Below, piece after piece: positions 50,501 to 60,900 of a stretch of 64,000 nucleotides of DNA. The notes beneath the pieces are model-generated. The model was not told the origin of the DNA and ran no database searches. It saw nothing but the letters and a program-made list of their open reading frames with translations. The stretch comes from Telopea speciosissima (taxonomy: Eukaryota > Streptophyta > Magnoliopsida > Proteales > Proteaceae), in NCBI RefSeq assembly GCF_018873765.1, contig NC_057916.1, forward strand, positions 28,185,501-28,249,500, given 5' to 3'. The translations under genes were made by a program, and so were the position numbers. Each line of letters opens with the position of its first letter. Within the stretch, counting starts at the first letter, position 1.

Positions 50501-53137
50501 AAGGCCTCCCAAATAGTACAAATTCGTATTACTTATAAATTGTGCAGTAGAACAGTAAAAAACATAAAACCACGAAGCACCTCGCTCAGTATAATCTGGG
50601 CAATGATTCAGGATTAATAATAGTTTGGTTGATTCAATTGTGTAATAAAGTTGAATATCATAACCAAATGGTACATGGCATACAACAATAAGACAAACAC
50701 AAGCATTGGAGATTCACCTGAAACACATTCCTCTCACCCACAATGGCTCCATTCACAAACTTGGTGTTATCGCGTGTAATATTTGCCTGTGCAAATGCCA
50801 TCCGATCAATGCCAGTGCCACTGAGAGTTGTCGGAGGTCCATCTGCAGTGATTCCTCCACTTGGCAATTGCCGCTGACCATTAGCAGAAATGTGACTGCT
50901 TTCATCTCGTGTTGTTATTTCCTCCATCACCAATCCATACGTAAATTTGCTCTGCCGAGTGAAGCTCTAAAAAGTGCCAAAAGAAAATCAGGATGATGCT
51001 GGGGAGCTGCTCTATTTCACACAATTTTCAAGCCTGTTTGAATAATATAGCATTAATAGAATGGAAGCATTAAGACCTACCTCTGTTATATTGGCTTTGA
51101 AGCCTGCTCGATCAACCCATATGGGTGGAACTTCTTCAATGCCAGGTCCACCCGTGAAAACTGGGCTCAGTTTCCGGCTGTTGAAGCAGCTTGCACGGAA
51201 AGTACGGTTGCAAGGATTGTATACACCATCAAGATATGGATGTACATACTCAAGCTTGAAAGCAAGATCATCCTGAACAAGAAATTACACAAGCATGAAA
51301 CATAGCCTAGGTCACATAAAAGGAATGTAAACTACAGGCTAATAATACCTGTGGATTGAGGAAATTGCTGGTGGTTACTGAACCTAGAATGGATCTATTC
51401 AGCCCATTGAGATTCCGATGCTCAAAGGAAACGGTTCCCGAAGGCTGGATTGAAGCCTGAAGGTAGCAACATTCAGAAGTTAGCCATGGCTGAAAATATG
51501 TCCAACTGCAATCCACGAATAAAAGAGTTTACATTTCCCACAGATGACATGTATACCAGGGTGGGTCGACCTTGACGTCCAGGAACGATACTCCACTCTG
51601 TGCTGACTTCAGCTGTCTTTTGCTCGAGCTCCTTCAGCTTTATCTCAACTATGATTCCTCCATCGTTCTTTTCATCAGGCCGTGGGTTCACTTCAATATT
51701 GGAGAATAAAGCAAGAGAATTTATGTTCCTGAGAGCTTGTTTCCCCGCTTCTATATTGAAAACATGGCCTTGTCGAAGCTAATGTATTGGACACAACAGA
51801 AACGTTTAAAACTCAACCAAGAAAACAGATTAAAGATCACGTAGAAACCATCGTTCACTGAAACTGAATAAATAAACTTACTAGACAGTATATAAACTGA
51901 CTAGATGAACTTATAAGACAAAGCTCGTTACCTGTTTGGGCAATTCTCTCCTGACGACAGCAAGTTGGGTATTACCCTCACAGACATTCCCAAGCTTATC
52001 TTGAAACTGTACAACCATTTGGGTAATATCTCCCTCCACAACCTCACATACCACCTCCTTCGTGTTGAGATTGCCGAAATTCACCACCTGCGCACAAGCG
52101 TAGCCTTCGTCGTGGTACCACTTCTGAACTCGGTCCCGAATCCTCTGTAGTAACCTGGCACTGACCTTCCCCTGCTCCCTTAGCATCTGCAATACCTCGC
52201 GTTGAACAGGCAGCGGCAATAGACACGGCCTTGCCCTCTCAATTCTCCTCTTGTAATCCTTCTCCTGACTCCGGAAATACTCCAGTTTCTCCTTATCAGT
52301 CATGTCAGGGTCCATCTCCACGGGCTTGGACTGCGGCATCAAACCAACATTGATGCAACGGAAGGAGTCTGCCGACTGCCACGTGCTCTCGGTGAAGGAA
52401 ATCGTGATACCGAGGGTTCCATCGGGTTTGCTCTTCCCTTCGAGATCTACCTTCTCGAACATCCCACATGTTGCTAGGGTTTCAAGCTCCTTCTGAAGAT
52501 GGGCTTTGGTGTAAATACCGCCGGGTCGGAGGGAGACCATCTCGAAGAAGGAATCTTCGGTTCCGACGGTGGCCCAACGGCGACGGTCGAAGAATAGAAT
52601 CTCGGAAATCTTGTACTTCTTAAATCCGCTGAGCTTTTTGAGCTGAACCACGATGTTGGCGGGAAGACCATGCGCATCCCATTCTTGAGATTGAGATTCT
52701 TCTTCTCCAGCTATTGCTGACGGAGAGAATAACCGCGACCATAAACCGCCATTATCACCTCCACCTCCATTGCCATTCCAACCCCAACCACCGCCACCGC
52801 CACCGCCTCCATCGACGGGTCCGCTGTTGCCCGGGCCGTGACTGGCGAGAGAGAAGAGAGGAGGGGCAGAGGAGGATAGGTGAAAAAGGAGACCGGAGGC
52901 AGCACAGAAAGCTAGGGCTTTGGGGAGAGAGGGGAGGATTTTAGGTTTAGGGAAGCAATTTGAGGGGTTCGGAAGAGGAAGTGAAGTGGAGTGATCGCAT
53001 TTGATGGTGGTTGAAGAAGAAGAACGACAGTGTGAAACGGTGGGATGAGAGACGGAGGAGGTGGCTACTCTGCGTGGGGAGCTGAGGGAAGGGCCGAGAC
53101 TGGGGCTCAGCAGCTGCACCGTGCCGCAGAACGCCAT
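38547..53137 (-). CDS. TOC75: TOC75 plastid protein-import channel, copy B
   Basis: Second complete TOC75 gene. Exons on minus: 53137-51932, 51778-51557, 51456-51349, 51272-51081, 50966-50718, 49961-49707, 38786-38547; all phase 0, GT-AG; 823 residues. It has the same domain plan as copy A: transit peptide, Gly-rich tract, POTRA repeats, Omp85 barrel ending FLRFGERF. The four-residue length difference from A comes wholly from a shorter Gly tract (about eight Gly). The other differences seen are mostly in the transit peptide and linker, plus K for N in QLKKLSG, K for T in NTKFVNG, L for M in LDQGLG and V for I in LRVPVRS. The frame is open further upstream of the ATG, but MAFCGTVQ matches copy A and is the better start. 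Likely functional. It lies upstream of copy A in the same orientation. Confidence 0.95.
39133..39790 (+). mobile_element. RTE LINE 3' fragment in TOC75-B intron 6
   Basis: Duplicate of the fragment at 19775-20430, with more in-frame stops. It ends with the same AGCCAACCCCATTTAGTTGG tail. Confidence 0.82.
40305..42153. mobile_element. Pack-MULE (copy in TOC75-B)
   Basis: Duplicate of the element at 20954-22809, 1849 bp, with TIRs starting GGGTAAATTAC. Its flanks, AAGACAATT (40296-40304) and AAGATAATT (42154-42162), give the clearest 9-bp target duplication (8 of 9 match). Confidence 0.82.
40543..41884 (-). pseudogene. HAM-type GRAS gene fragment in MULE (copy B)
   Basis: Same captured fragment as at 21201-22542: MPFGLRGKGVLEVANVSDFS at the start and the first part of the GRAS domain at the other end. 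It is broken and non-functional. Confidence 0.72.
42524..44345 (-). mobile_element. Solo LTR 1 (TACA-ended family), TOC75-B only
   Basis: 1822 bp between copies of the 5-bp target duplication CCTGC (42519-42523, 44346-44350). The paralogous place in unit A is the empty site GTAGCCTGCATTGGGG. On minus it runs TAATGTAG...CTACATCA. No interior genes or primer site; best read as one LTR left by recombination. It holds a hAT-like MITE (43107-43838). Inserted after the TOC75 duplication. Confidence 0.75.
43107..43838. mobile_element. hAT-like non-autonomous DNA transposon inside solo LTR 1
   Basis: 732 bp with inverted ends CATAGTTGTCA and TGACAACTATG and a perfect 8-bp target duplication ATTGGTGG (43099-43106 and 43839-43846), the size typical of hAT elements. 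Its ends carry repeated CATATCG/GATATGGCC-type short motifs. No transposase is encoded. Confidence 0.82.
47130..48456 (+). mobile_element. Solo LTR 2 (TACA-ended family), TOC75-B only
   Basis: 1327 bp, TAATGTAG...CTGCATCA on plus, between CATAG (47125-47129) and CATAA (48457-48461), a 5-bp target duplication with one mismatch. Unit A has the empty site CCATAACCATAGATATT. Its 3'-end region resembles solo LTR 1 in reverse orientation (shared GGTTGCATCCAATTGGTTCA). Inserted after the duplication. Confidence 0.75.
49040..49323. mobile_element. Small TIR element (MITE-like) in TOC75-B intron 6
   Basis: Duplicate of the element at 26547-26840, with the same CTAGTCTGACACCAA inverted ends. Confidence 0.5.
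50385..50403. other. Empty Copia insertion site in TOC75-B intron 5
   Basis: The sequence GATGATAACTGCAGAC here corresponds to the two flanks of the Copia at 27911-33593 in copy A, with only one copy of ATAAC. This shows that copy B never carried that element. Confidence 0.85.
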
Positions 53138-53563
53138 CGTCAGTGCCCCGTTGAGTGTTGACTGACTATTGCTCGATGAGGGAGGAAAGGCGGACAAGGA
53201 TATGAACTGATCCCTGGCGAAGAGAGAATCGGAGAATAGTATTGGTATACGGGTTTCGTAGCCCAATACGCCACTCACTCTCTCTCTCTCTCTCCCCGGT
53301 GGGTAGGGGGAACTGGGTGTCTGGGATAAGGAGAGCGAGTGCCCAGAACAGGAGAAGAGGGTCACAGACTCGCACTGCACGCAGAGCTGTGGGCTGTGGG
53401 TTTGGCGAAACCTGGCAGGCCCAGGCTATTTGCGGATTGTTCCTATCGTGTTACGATAGGCAGGTATGAACTGTTATATTCATATGAAGCTCAATTCTTT
53501 CCTCCTTTTTATTTGACTTCAATGCTCCATGATCCCAATCTAACGAAGGATTATCCAATTGAA
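53138..53563 (-). promoter_or_regulatory. Proximal upstream region of TOC75 copy B
   Basis: Counterpart of 36315-36696, slightly longer, with a CT/AG microsatellite near 53275-53294 and several small indels relative to copy A. It should hold the 5' leader and core promoter. Confidence 0.4.
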
Positions 53564-53714
53564 CTCCTCTCCAGGGAGCCCAGCACGCCCAAGGAGCATC
53601 CAGCCATTGGGTTGTGCCGCGCACATCCCTAGATGTGTGTTGAGATGTGTGTGGCACAGCCCAACCCTTGGATGCCCCATGGGTACTCTCTGGGCGCTGA
53701 GCTCCCTGGAGAGG
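53564..53714. mobile_element. Foldback MITE upstream of TOC75-B
   Basis: Duplicate of the foldback element at 36697-36849. Confidence 0.6.
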
Positions 53715-55316
53715 TGCCGGATCCAAGATTATCAGGCTTGCCCATCTTCTCAAAATATAAGTATGTTTATTTTAACAACAACTGCTTAGCACAGTTGGTC
53801 TCGAGTTCGAGTCTCGTGGTTGTTACCTTCCCCCCTCCCCAGTCCCCCCCCCCCAAAGTAAATTATATATAAAAGCCCCCAATCTCAAAAAAAAATAATA
53901 TATATATATATATATATATACATATTTTGAGAAAAGAGAATGCTACCTGAGCGCATGGGGTTCGCTGCCCATGTGCCCAGATACAGGGGCAAGCAAAAAT
54001 GACTGCCATGCCCCTAGGAAATACAGTCAATAATTTAGCGGTCAATAAGTGCATGAGGATCGAGTGTTCTTATCCCATGATAAAAGTGTTGACGATGTTC
54101 ATAAAAGAATTCGTACACGAGAGATTCTCTCATCGACTTCATTAAATAGAAAGAGTAGGGGTGTTTATGTCATTTTAGATGGGCATTTATTTCAATCTAA
54201 GTGTGTTTAATGCAACTCTTTTACTTGTAAGTATGTATAAAACTTTCAGGAAACCGTTCTCTGTGGGGGAGCGTGCCCCTGTACGCACAGGGGCCAATGA
54301 GAGGGGGCGTAGCTGAATCTTGAGGGCGGGATTTCCACCTATCATAGGGAACGGGTGATGCAGTGAATGCGCTCTATGGCCATCAATGGGAGGGGAGTTT
54401 AGTCTCACATTGGTCGAGTAGTGCAACTGTTTGGCTTATGACCTTGGAAGGGCCTCTCCACCATTAAGATTGGGTTTTTGGGTTGGACGTCATTAAGTGG
54501 TATTAAAATGGGTTGTCCATGCACCAACCATATAGAAGCTTATGGCTCAAAATTGGGGGGAGTTGATGCAATGAATGCGCTCCATGGTCAGGAATGGGAT
54601 GAGAGTCTAGTCCACATCAGTCGGATAGGAATTGTTTGAATTGTCCATATCTCAAATTTCTTATTCAAATTCAATCAAATACTAGCAGCCCTCGTCAATA
54701 ACCCCTTGCTGGAGTGACTAGAGACATTTTCAGTGGATGATTGGGAGTCGGCTATTCTCTCTTGGCTGGGGATCTTCTCCTCCGTTCTACTTGTCCCCAT
54801 CCCCCACTTCCCCTCCGATCCCCAAGATATCTGGTGTATAAGTTCTATAATTCATTAATCCTTATAACACTATAGTAGTCCTCCTATGATACTGTAGTTT
54901 TATATTATCATGTACTTCCTTTCTATTATTAAAAAACAAAGAGTAAATTACTTGTACCCCTAAAACTAATCCGTAACTCAAGTAATATCGGAGTGATCCA
55001 CTCCCTATTAAGTGATGATATCAACATATTAGATTTTACTAAATGGTCAAACTACTTTTGAAGAAGGATAAACTTAAGGATTTACCCTTCTTTACAAAGA
55101 CCCCAAATCTCAAATGAAATCAAGTAATTAAGGTTGAGCTTTACTCTCTACAAGCCCTTTCATCTCCTCGAAGGTGATCTTCTAGAGGCTTTGAATCTCC
55201 GACGAAGACATTCCGATGACTTCTTGTCCTCCTAGCTGAACAATCCCGACGACCTGCTTAGCGTGTAGAGGTATTTTTTTTATCCCTCTTATTCTTTCCC
55301 TGTTATGGTGTGCCCT
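53715..55316. other. Distal upstream region of TOC75-B and right edge of duplication
   Basis: Counterpart of 36850-38312 up to 55196, with the same SINE-like scrap (near 53790) and GCCCCTGTACGCACAGGGGC-type segments; unique sequence follows from 55197. No gene was seen. Confidence 0.4.
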
Positions 55317-55688
55317 TCAAAAAATAGTTGAAATTGTTTTTGGCCGAGTATACCCATCTAAAATTATTGTCTGTATATAAACTATTTCACTTGGATCTCT
55401 TGTTACTAACAAAACCATGTTAGATGGGATTGTTTCATTGGCACTTGGTTTTACAACCTCGCCAGCTTGTATCTTTTTCCATTTCTTCAACCTAAATTGA
55501 CGAGATTGAAATACTAAAGCCTCACGGTTGTTCTCATTCTGGTCTGATCTGTGCCTTCGCCAATCTTCATAGCCATCCTTAAAAGGTGTGACACTAAGCA
55601 CAAAGAGGAGAAGAAAAGAGAATTTGTTCTTCCAAAAAACAGCAAGAGGCGGGAGCTGGTTCAGAGCAGCAATAGCTAGGAAATACAA
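55317..55688 (-). pseudogene. P4-ATPase (ALA1-like phospholipid flippase) gene fragment
   Basis: The minus strand encodes LNQLPPLAVF, KDGYEDWRRHRSDQNENNRE, KKWKKIQAGEVVK, NETIPSNMVLL and ILDG, the second-helix and early actuator-domain region of plant aminophospholipid flippases such as ALA1. A full ALA protein has about 1150 residues; only about 120 remain. The normally conserved LDGE motif has lost its Glu, and the reading ends soon after. There is no N-terminal ATP8B-type start or catalytic DKTG part nearby. It is a relic of a gene fragment, perhaps carried in by a transposon or rearrangement. Confidence 0.78.
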
Positions 55689-56196
55689 ATAAGCAACACT
55701 ATATAAATATTTTTTGGGCTTTATTTAAATTGCCATGTGGCACAACCATTGCATAGCATAATGGCCCACTCGATTTGGCACTCGACAGCCCACTTTGGCT
55801 TTCAAATTTCGAGCATAGTAAGCCCAACCAACTCTTGTCTCCCTGTGACGCTAGAACCGTGGTTGGAAAGTCTCGAACTCGAGACCAAAGCCTAAGCCCT
55901 GCATTCAAAAAAGCAGGGTGCAACTGACTGCGCAAGCAGTTTTTGACGACACGATTGCAATAGATCTCGTGTTGAATGCGACGGGTCGAATGGCCGATGC
56001 AGGTGGCAAGTGGCACCTGTTGGACCCGGGAGTGGGGAGTGGGGAGTGGGGAGTGGGGGAGTGGAGAGTGGAGACCATGGATTCATTGAGCCGCTAGTAT
56101 AAACCCTAAGGCCTAAACCCCTGTCCCCCGGCTGGATGTCCCAGATTCGAGTAAAAGGTCCTTTCATACTCTGGATAACCACCAAGCGCCAACGCC
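55689..56196. other. Upstream region of TPR-like gene
   Basis: Includes a GTGGGGA-type minisatellite at about 56030-56075 (period 7). A TCGAACTCGAGAC motif near 55870 recalls a tRNA-derived SINE, but no full element could be delimited. It presumably contains the promoter of the gene starting at 56197. Confidence 0.4.
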
Positions 56197-56864
56197 ATGC
56201 TTCGCTTCACGGTAACAAGACTCAGAACAGCGGCATCTGCAGGCGCTAGCTGCAACGGGTTTGCTTTCCAATCTCAGAAACGTTCCCGCGTCTTTCCCAA
56301 ACCCCTCAGGTTTTACGGAACCAACGCCATTGATGTCGACCCTGTTTCTCTTCAGATGATCAAATACGCACTCGGTCACGCTAGATCTCAGAAATCAGGT
56401 CCATCGTTCTCTCTCTCATAACCCAAAGAATGAATTTAATTTAGTTGTTATCTTCTATCCATTCCACGATAGTGGCTTCGATATTATCTGAACCATTACA
56501 AGTGGATAAATTCCTGTTATATAGATATATTTATATTATTTGTTCACAGATGAATCTTACGCACAAGGCCTCCTTGTTCTGGAGCAATGCCTGTCCGGTA
56601 ACTTACGAGAGGGGACAGATACTTCAAGGGGAATGGTCCTGCTCGCTATGTCCAGCTTATTATCAGAAAGGTTCGTTAATCTTTGATGAAGCTGAAAGCA
56701 AACCAAACCCAACAGAAAATTCTTATTAGTTTTAGTTATTTAACCATTGACACTACTATTTGCCGTCAATCCATTTTTTTTTTCCAACAGGGGAAACATC
56801 GACGAAGCAATAGAGAAACTTGAGACAATTCAAGATTTTTCCCGATCTTCTTTGGCTGTTAGAG
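56197..56864 (+). CDS. Probable mitochondrial TPR-like protein, first three exons only
   Basis: Three consecutive exons with GT-AG introns read in one frame: 56197-56398, 56550-56670, 56791-56864 (about 132 residues). The N-terminus (MLRFTVTRLRTAAS...) is basic and looks like a mitochondrial presequence. The middle reads DESYAQGLLVLEQCLSGN and MVLLAMSSLLSERGNIDEAI, with alternating helices and a GNIDEAIEKLE stretch typical of TPR-type repeats. I do not recognise the family with certainty. After exon 3 (donor at 56865) no further exon is visible; the DNA becomes LTR elements from 56968 to the window end. Either a very long intron continues beyond the window or the gene is truncated. Confidence 0.55.
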
Positions 56865-56967
56865 GTTGGTTGGCATCTTCCTTATTATTGTATTTTATAT
56901 TAATATTGTCGGATAAGGATTTAGGGACCTTGGGTGAGGTTTTGCCGACTAGTTGCCAGTGTTGAAT

Positions 56968-57951
56968 TGTTGGAAATATTCATCCAAAACCATAAATGTA
57001 AATAAGGGAAACAAGATACTTATTTGAACTATAGAGGCATAGACAAACCACAATTGATAAGGGCAAACTTAAGCACCAAACATGGCATCACGAAATTGAA
57101 AATGCATGAAGAACCTTAAGGAATTGATGGGGCTGAGTAGCGCCGCCAATCACTTTCCTTAAGACTATAGATACCCCTTATGGTGCAAGCCTGGTTCTTG
57201 CGGATCCCCTTGCTTACTGGGCCACGTTGGGACATACTCGGGTTGTGCTCAATCAACAAAAGAAAGAAACAATCATGAACACACAAAAACACTTGAAAAC
57301 AACTAAACTATACTGAAGAGTAAGAGAAAGTGTGTAGGATATAGAGAGGAGGAAGGAGACACTTAAAACTCCAACTGTCCAAGACGTCCGCTATTTCTAG
57401 AGGAGAGGCATCCCTTGGAAGCACCTCCAATAGAGCCCAAAGATGTGTCTCTCTAATCTCTATTAAAGAGAAACTAAAAAATCAGCCGTTATCGAAGCCC
57501 AATGAAATCTGGACATGTAATAAGAAATTGCTGACACCGTCGACATGTCGACTGACACACATCTGACATCTGTCAAAACTCATTACACATTGGGCAACAT
57601 ATAAAACATATTGTAAGAGTTTCCGATAAAGCCCAACTTTGAGAAACCTTTGTCCAACGTTTAGAGAAGAACCACCGACATGGCAACACATCAACAAAAC
57701 CTCCCCAACATTGGTAAATCCTTATCCAATGTTGGCCATGAAGTTTGAATTTTAATATAGAATCCAACAATCACCCACAAGATTGAAAATTCCTAGAAAA
57801 CAAAAACCGGAATGATTGAGCACACTATAATTAGTAGGATGTTCCAGATGTCTTTCGGACTTGAATCTACACTAGGTTTGATAAATCATGCTATGGAACA
57901 ACTTTAAAACCCTCCCAGATAGGATCCCAAGTCAAAACGCCACTTATATAG
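56968..57951 (-). mobile_element. LTR of another Copia-type element with a piece of interior
   Basis: An LTR of about 802 bp (56968-57769) with TGTTGG...TCCAACA ends is followed by ATCACCCACAAG, the reverse of a purine-rich tract, so this is the 3' LTR of a minus-strand element. About 180 bp of interior follow before another Copia starts. Incomplete; age unknown. Confidence 0.65.
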
Positions 57952-60900
57952 TGTTGAATAATGTACACCAGAATACCGTGGGAGTATTCTAGTCTTTTTA
58001 TTGCTTTATATTTAAGTTTATGTACTGCCTATTTAAGTCGGCTATAGCTAGGGGTATTTTTGTCTCTAAGATGTAATCTTCCATATTATAAATATATGGC
58101 TTGATTGATCAATTCGATCATTCAAGCATTCTCTCATATTTTGTTTTCTTAACATGGTATCAGAGCCAAATTCTCTGATCTAGGTTTTCAAAACTTCCCC
58201 TCCATTGTTCTTCTCTTCTCTTCCCTTCTATCTTTTCTCCTTGCTTCGCTCCGTCCCTTTTAGGGCAGCTCTAATGAGGTGATCTTCTGATCTAGATGCT
58301 GCCCTTCATCAAACCTCATTCATCAATGTTAAACAACACTTGAGATCGATAGCTGCGGATTTCCCCTTCTGCGATTTTTTGGATTTCTCCCCTATTGGAG
58401 ATTGAGCCTCTATTACCCTGAGGATTATTTTACCTCTTGGAGATCCATATTAGCAGCCTTGGACAGCAACTATATAAGGTCTGCACCAACAATTGAAGAC
58501 AATTCCCTAAATCGATCTCTCTTTCAGGGTTTTCCAAAACCTTGACTCCAATCGATTTGTAGGGTTACAGGTTTCAGAACTTGCTGATTTTTGGAGGGTG
58601 TGTTTCTTCAACTTCAAAGAGCACTCAACATCAATATCAGCCACTTTCAGATTTTTTGAAGACCCCTAACCCCAATCGATCTCCTCTCTCGGGGTTTTTT
58701 CAAAACCCTGAGCCTTATCGATTTTTGGGTTAGGGCTGTTTGCTACTGCTATTTTTTTCAAGCAAGTTGCTGCTGTCAAGAGGGTTACTAGACCTGATAT
58801 TCAGCTTCTACTTCTGTTTTTTTTTGCTAAGGTTTTGCCATCATCATGCCAGACTCTGATGTTACAATGGCTACTTCTGGAGGAGATGCTCAGTCCAGGA
58901 CTGAGTTCCTCCCTTATGCTGCTGCCATTAAACTTGATGGCACCAATTATCTAATGTGGACCAGATCTCTCTCTTTGACTGTGGCTGGAAGAGGACTTAG
59001 TGGCCATCTTAATGGCACCTCTAAACAGCCCACTGAAGAGGGCCCCCTTCAAGCTCGATGGAATGCTAATGATGCTATGGTTATGTCCTTTGTTCTGAAC
59101 GCCATGCAACAAGAACTCTCCAGTCAGTACTTTTTCCTTGAAACAGCCACACAGATATGGGCTGCTGCCAAGGAAACTTATGGACAATTGGGGAATGATG
59201 CACAAGTTTATGACATCCGAAAGACACTCCATACCACTACTCAAAAGGAGTTGTCAGTTGCCAAATACTATGCTGTCCTCAAGAGCTTATGGCAACAATT
59301 GGATGGCTACGCTCGATTTCAGCCCTCTACAGCTGTTGACATTGTTGCCTATTGCAAGTATGTAGACCAGTTTCGAGTTTATGATTTTTTTGGTTGGTCT
59401 TAATGCTGAATATGATCCAATTCGTTTGCAAGTTCTTGGTAGGGTCCCTTTTCCAACATTGGAGCAGGCTTTTTCTTATGCTCATACTGAAGAGACACGT
59501 CGGGCTGCTATGATGTTGGCTCCTACAGTTGAGAGATCAACCCTACAAACTACTGGTTCCAAATCTTCTACTACTTCTGAGAGTAGTGCTTCTACTGCTG
59601 CTGCTCCTGCAAAAGAGTCTATAAAGTGTGAACATTGCAACAAACTATATCACACTAAGGCTCAGTGCTGGAAATTACATGGGAAGTCCACTGATTTTGA
59701 GGCCAAACGTGGTCGTGGTAAACCTAAAAGCAAGGCTAATCACACTGAAAGTGTAACTACAACCCCCACTGCTGAACAAGTTTTTTCCTAGGAAGAATTT
59801 CAGGCTCTCAGGCGTATGTTACAGACTTCCGCTGCCTCTACTATATCTGTTGCCCGTTATTCCACACCATCAGGTTCTCATTTTGCCTGTTCAGGTATTT
59901 CCTTTGCTGGTCATTGTGCATTGGTTGTCTCCACTCCATGGATCATAGACTCCGGTGCCACTGATCACATGACAAGTTCTTCCAGCCTTTTTCATACCTA
60001 TTCCCCTACTTCTGGCAAGGATAAAGTTAAAATAGCTGATGGGTCCCTCTCATCTATTTCCGGGAAAGGATCCATTAGTTGTTCCCCTTCTCTTACCTTG
60101 TCTTCTGTGGTGCATATTCCCAATTGCACTACTAACCTTCTATCTATTAGTAGTATTACAAAAATCTGAATTGTAAAGTGACCTTTTTTCCAACTCATTG
60201 TGTCTTTCAGGAACTGGACTCGGGGAAGACGATTGGATCAGGTAAAGTGCATGGTGGATTGTACTTGCTTGATGGTGACCCTCTTGCTACACAAGCTTTA
60301 CCTTCTCAGCTATGTCAGCCTGCATCTTTCTACTCTGAAGTACACCAATGGCATTCTAGGCTAGGATACCCCCCTTAGGTACTTTATCTCATTTATTTCC
60401 AGCATTAGTAAAAAATTGTAATAAGGAAGATTTTTTTTGTGAGCTTTGTGTCTTGGCCAAACAGACACGTTCAAACTATCCTATTTCTAATAAAAGGTCT
60501 TCTTCCTTATTTCACTTGGTTCATACTGATGTGTGGGGTCCTAGTCAAAAAGCTTCTCTTTCTGGTCATAAGTGGTATGTCACTTTTATAGATTGTTATT
60601 CCCGATTCACTTGGGTCTACCTGTTGCACACAAAAAATGAAGTTTTTTCCTATTTTCAGCATTTTCACAAGATGGTCCAGACCCAATTTAATGCCACTCT
60701 CAAAGTCTTGAGAAGTGACAATGGGATAGAGTATATGGAAGGTCAGTTTCAAAAATACCGTGCTGCCCATGGGATTTTACATCAGACTAGTTGTGTTGAT
60801 ACTCCAGCCCAGAATGGTGTGGCTGAGAGGAAAAACTGCCATCTCTTGGAGGTGGCTAGAGCACTTATGTTTGCTCAACACGTTCCTTCTTTTTATTGGG

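Larger units (their letters stand above)
38313..55196. repeat. Tandem segmental duplication, unit B
   Basis: Second unit of the duplication, carrying TOC75 copy B. It is about 16.9 kb; removing the two copy-specific solo LTRs (3.16 kb with target duplications) leaves about 13.7 kb. In a roughly 470-bp intron stretch compared by eye, the units differ at only about 2-3% of sites. Confidence 0.95.

Noticed and set aside
53138-53380. N-terminal extension of TOC75-B upstream of MAFCGTVQ
   Set aside because: The frame is open by chance; it has no conserved ATG, covers the CT microsatellite, and copy A lacks it.
19193-55196. Two allelic haplotypes instead of a tandem duplication
   Set aside because: Not ruled out by sequence alone, but the sharp GAAT junction and continuous unique flanks favour a real tandem; listed as a check.
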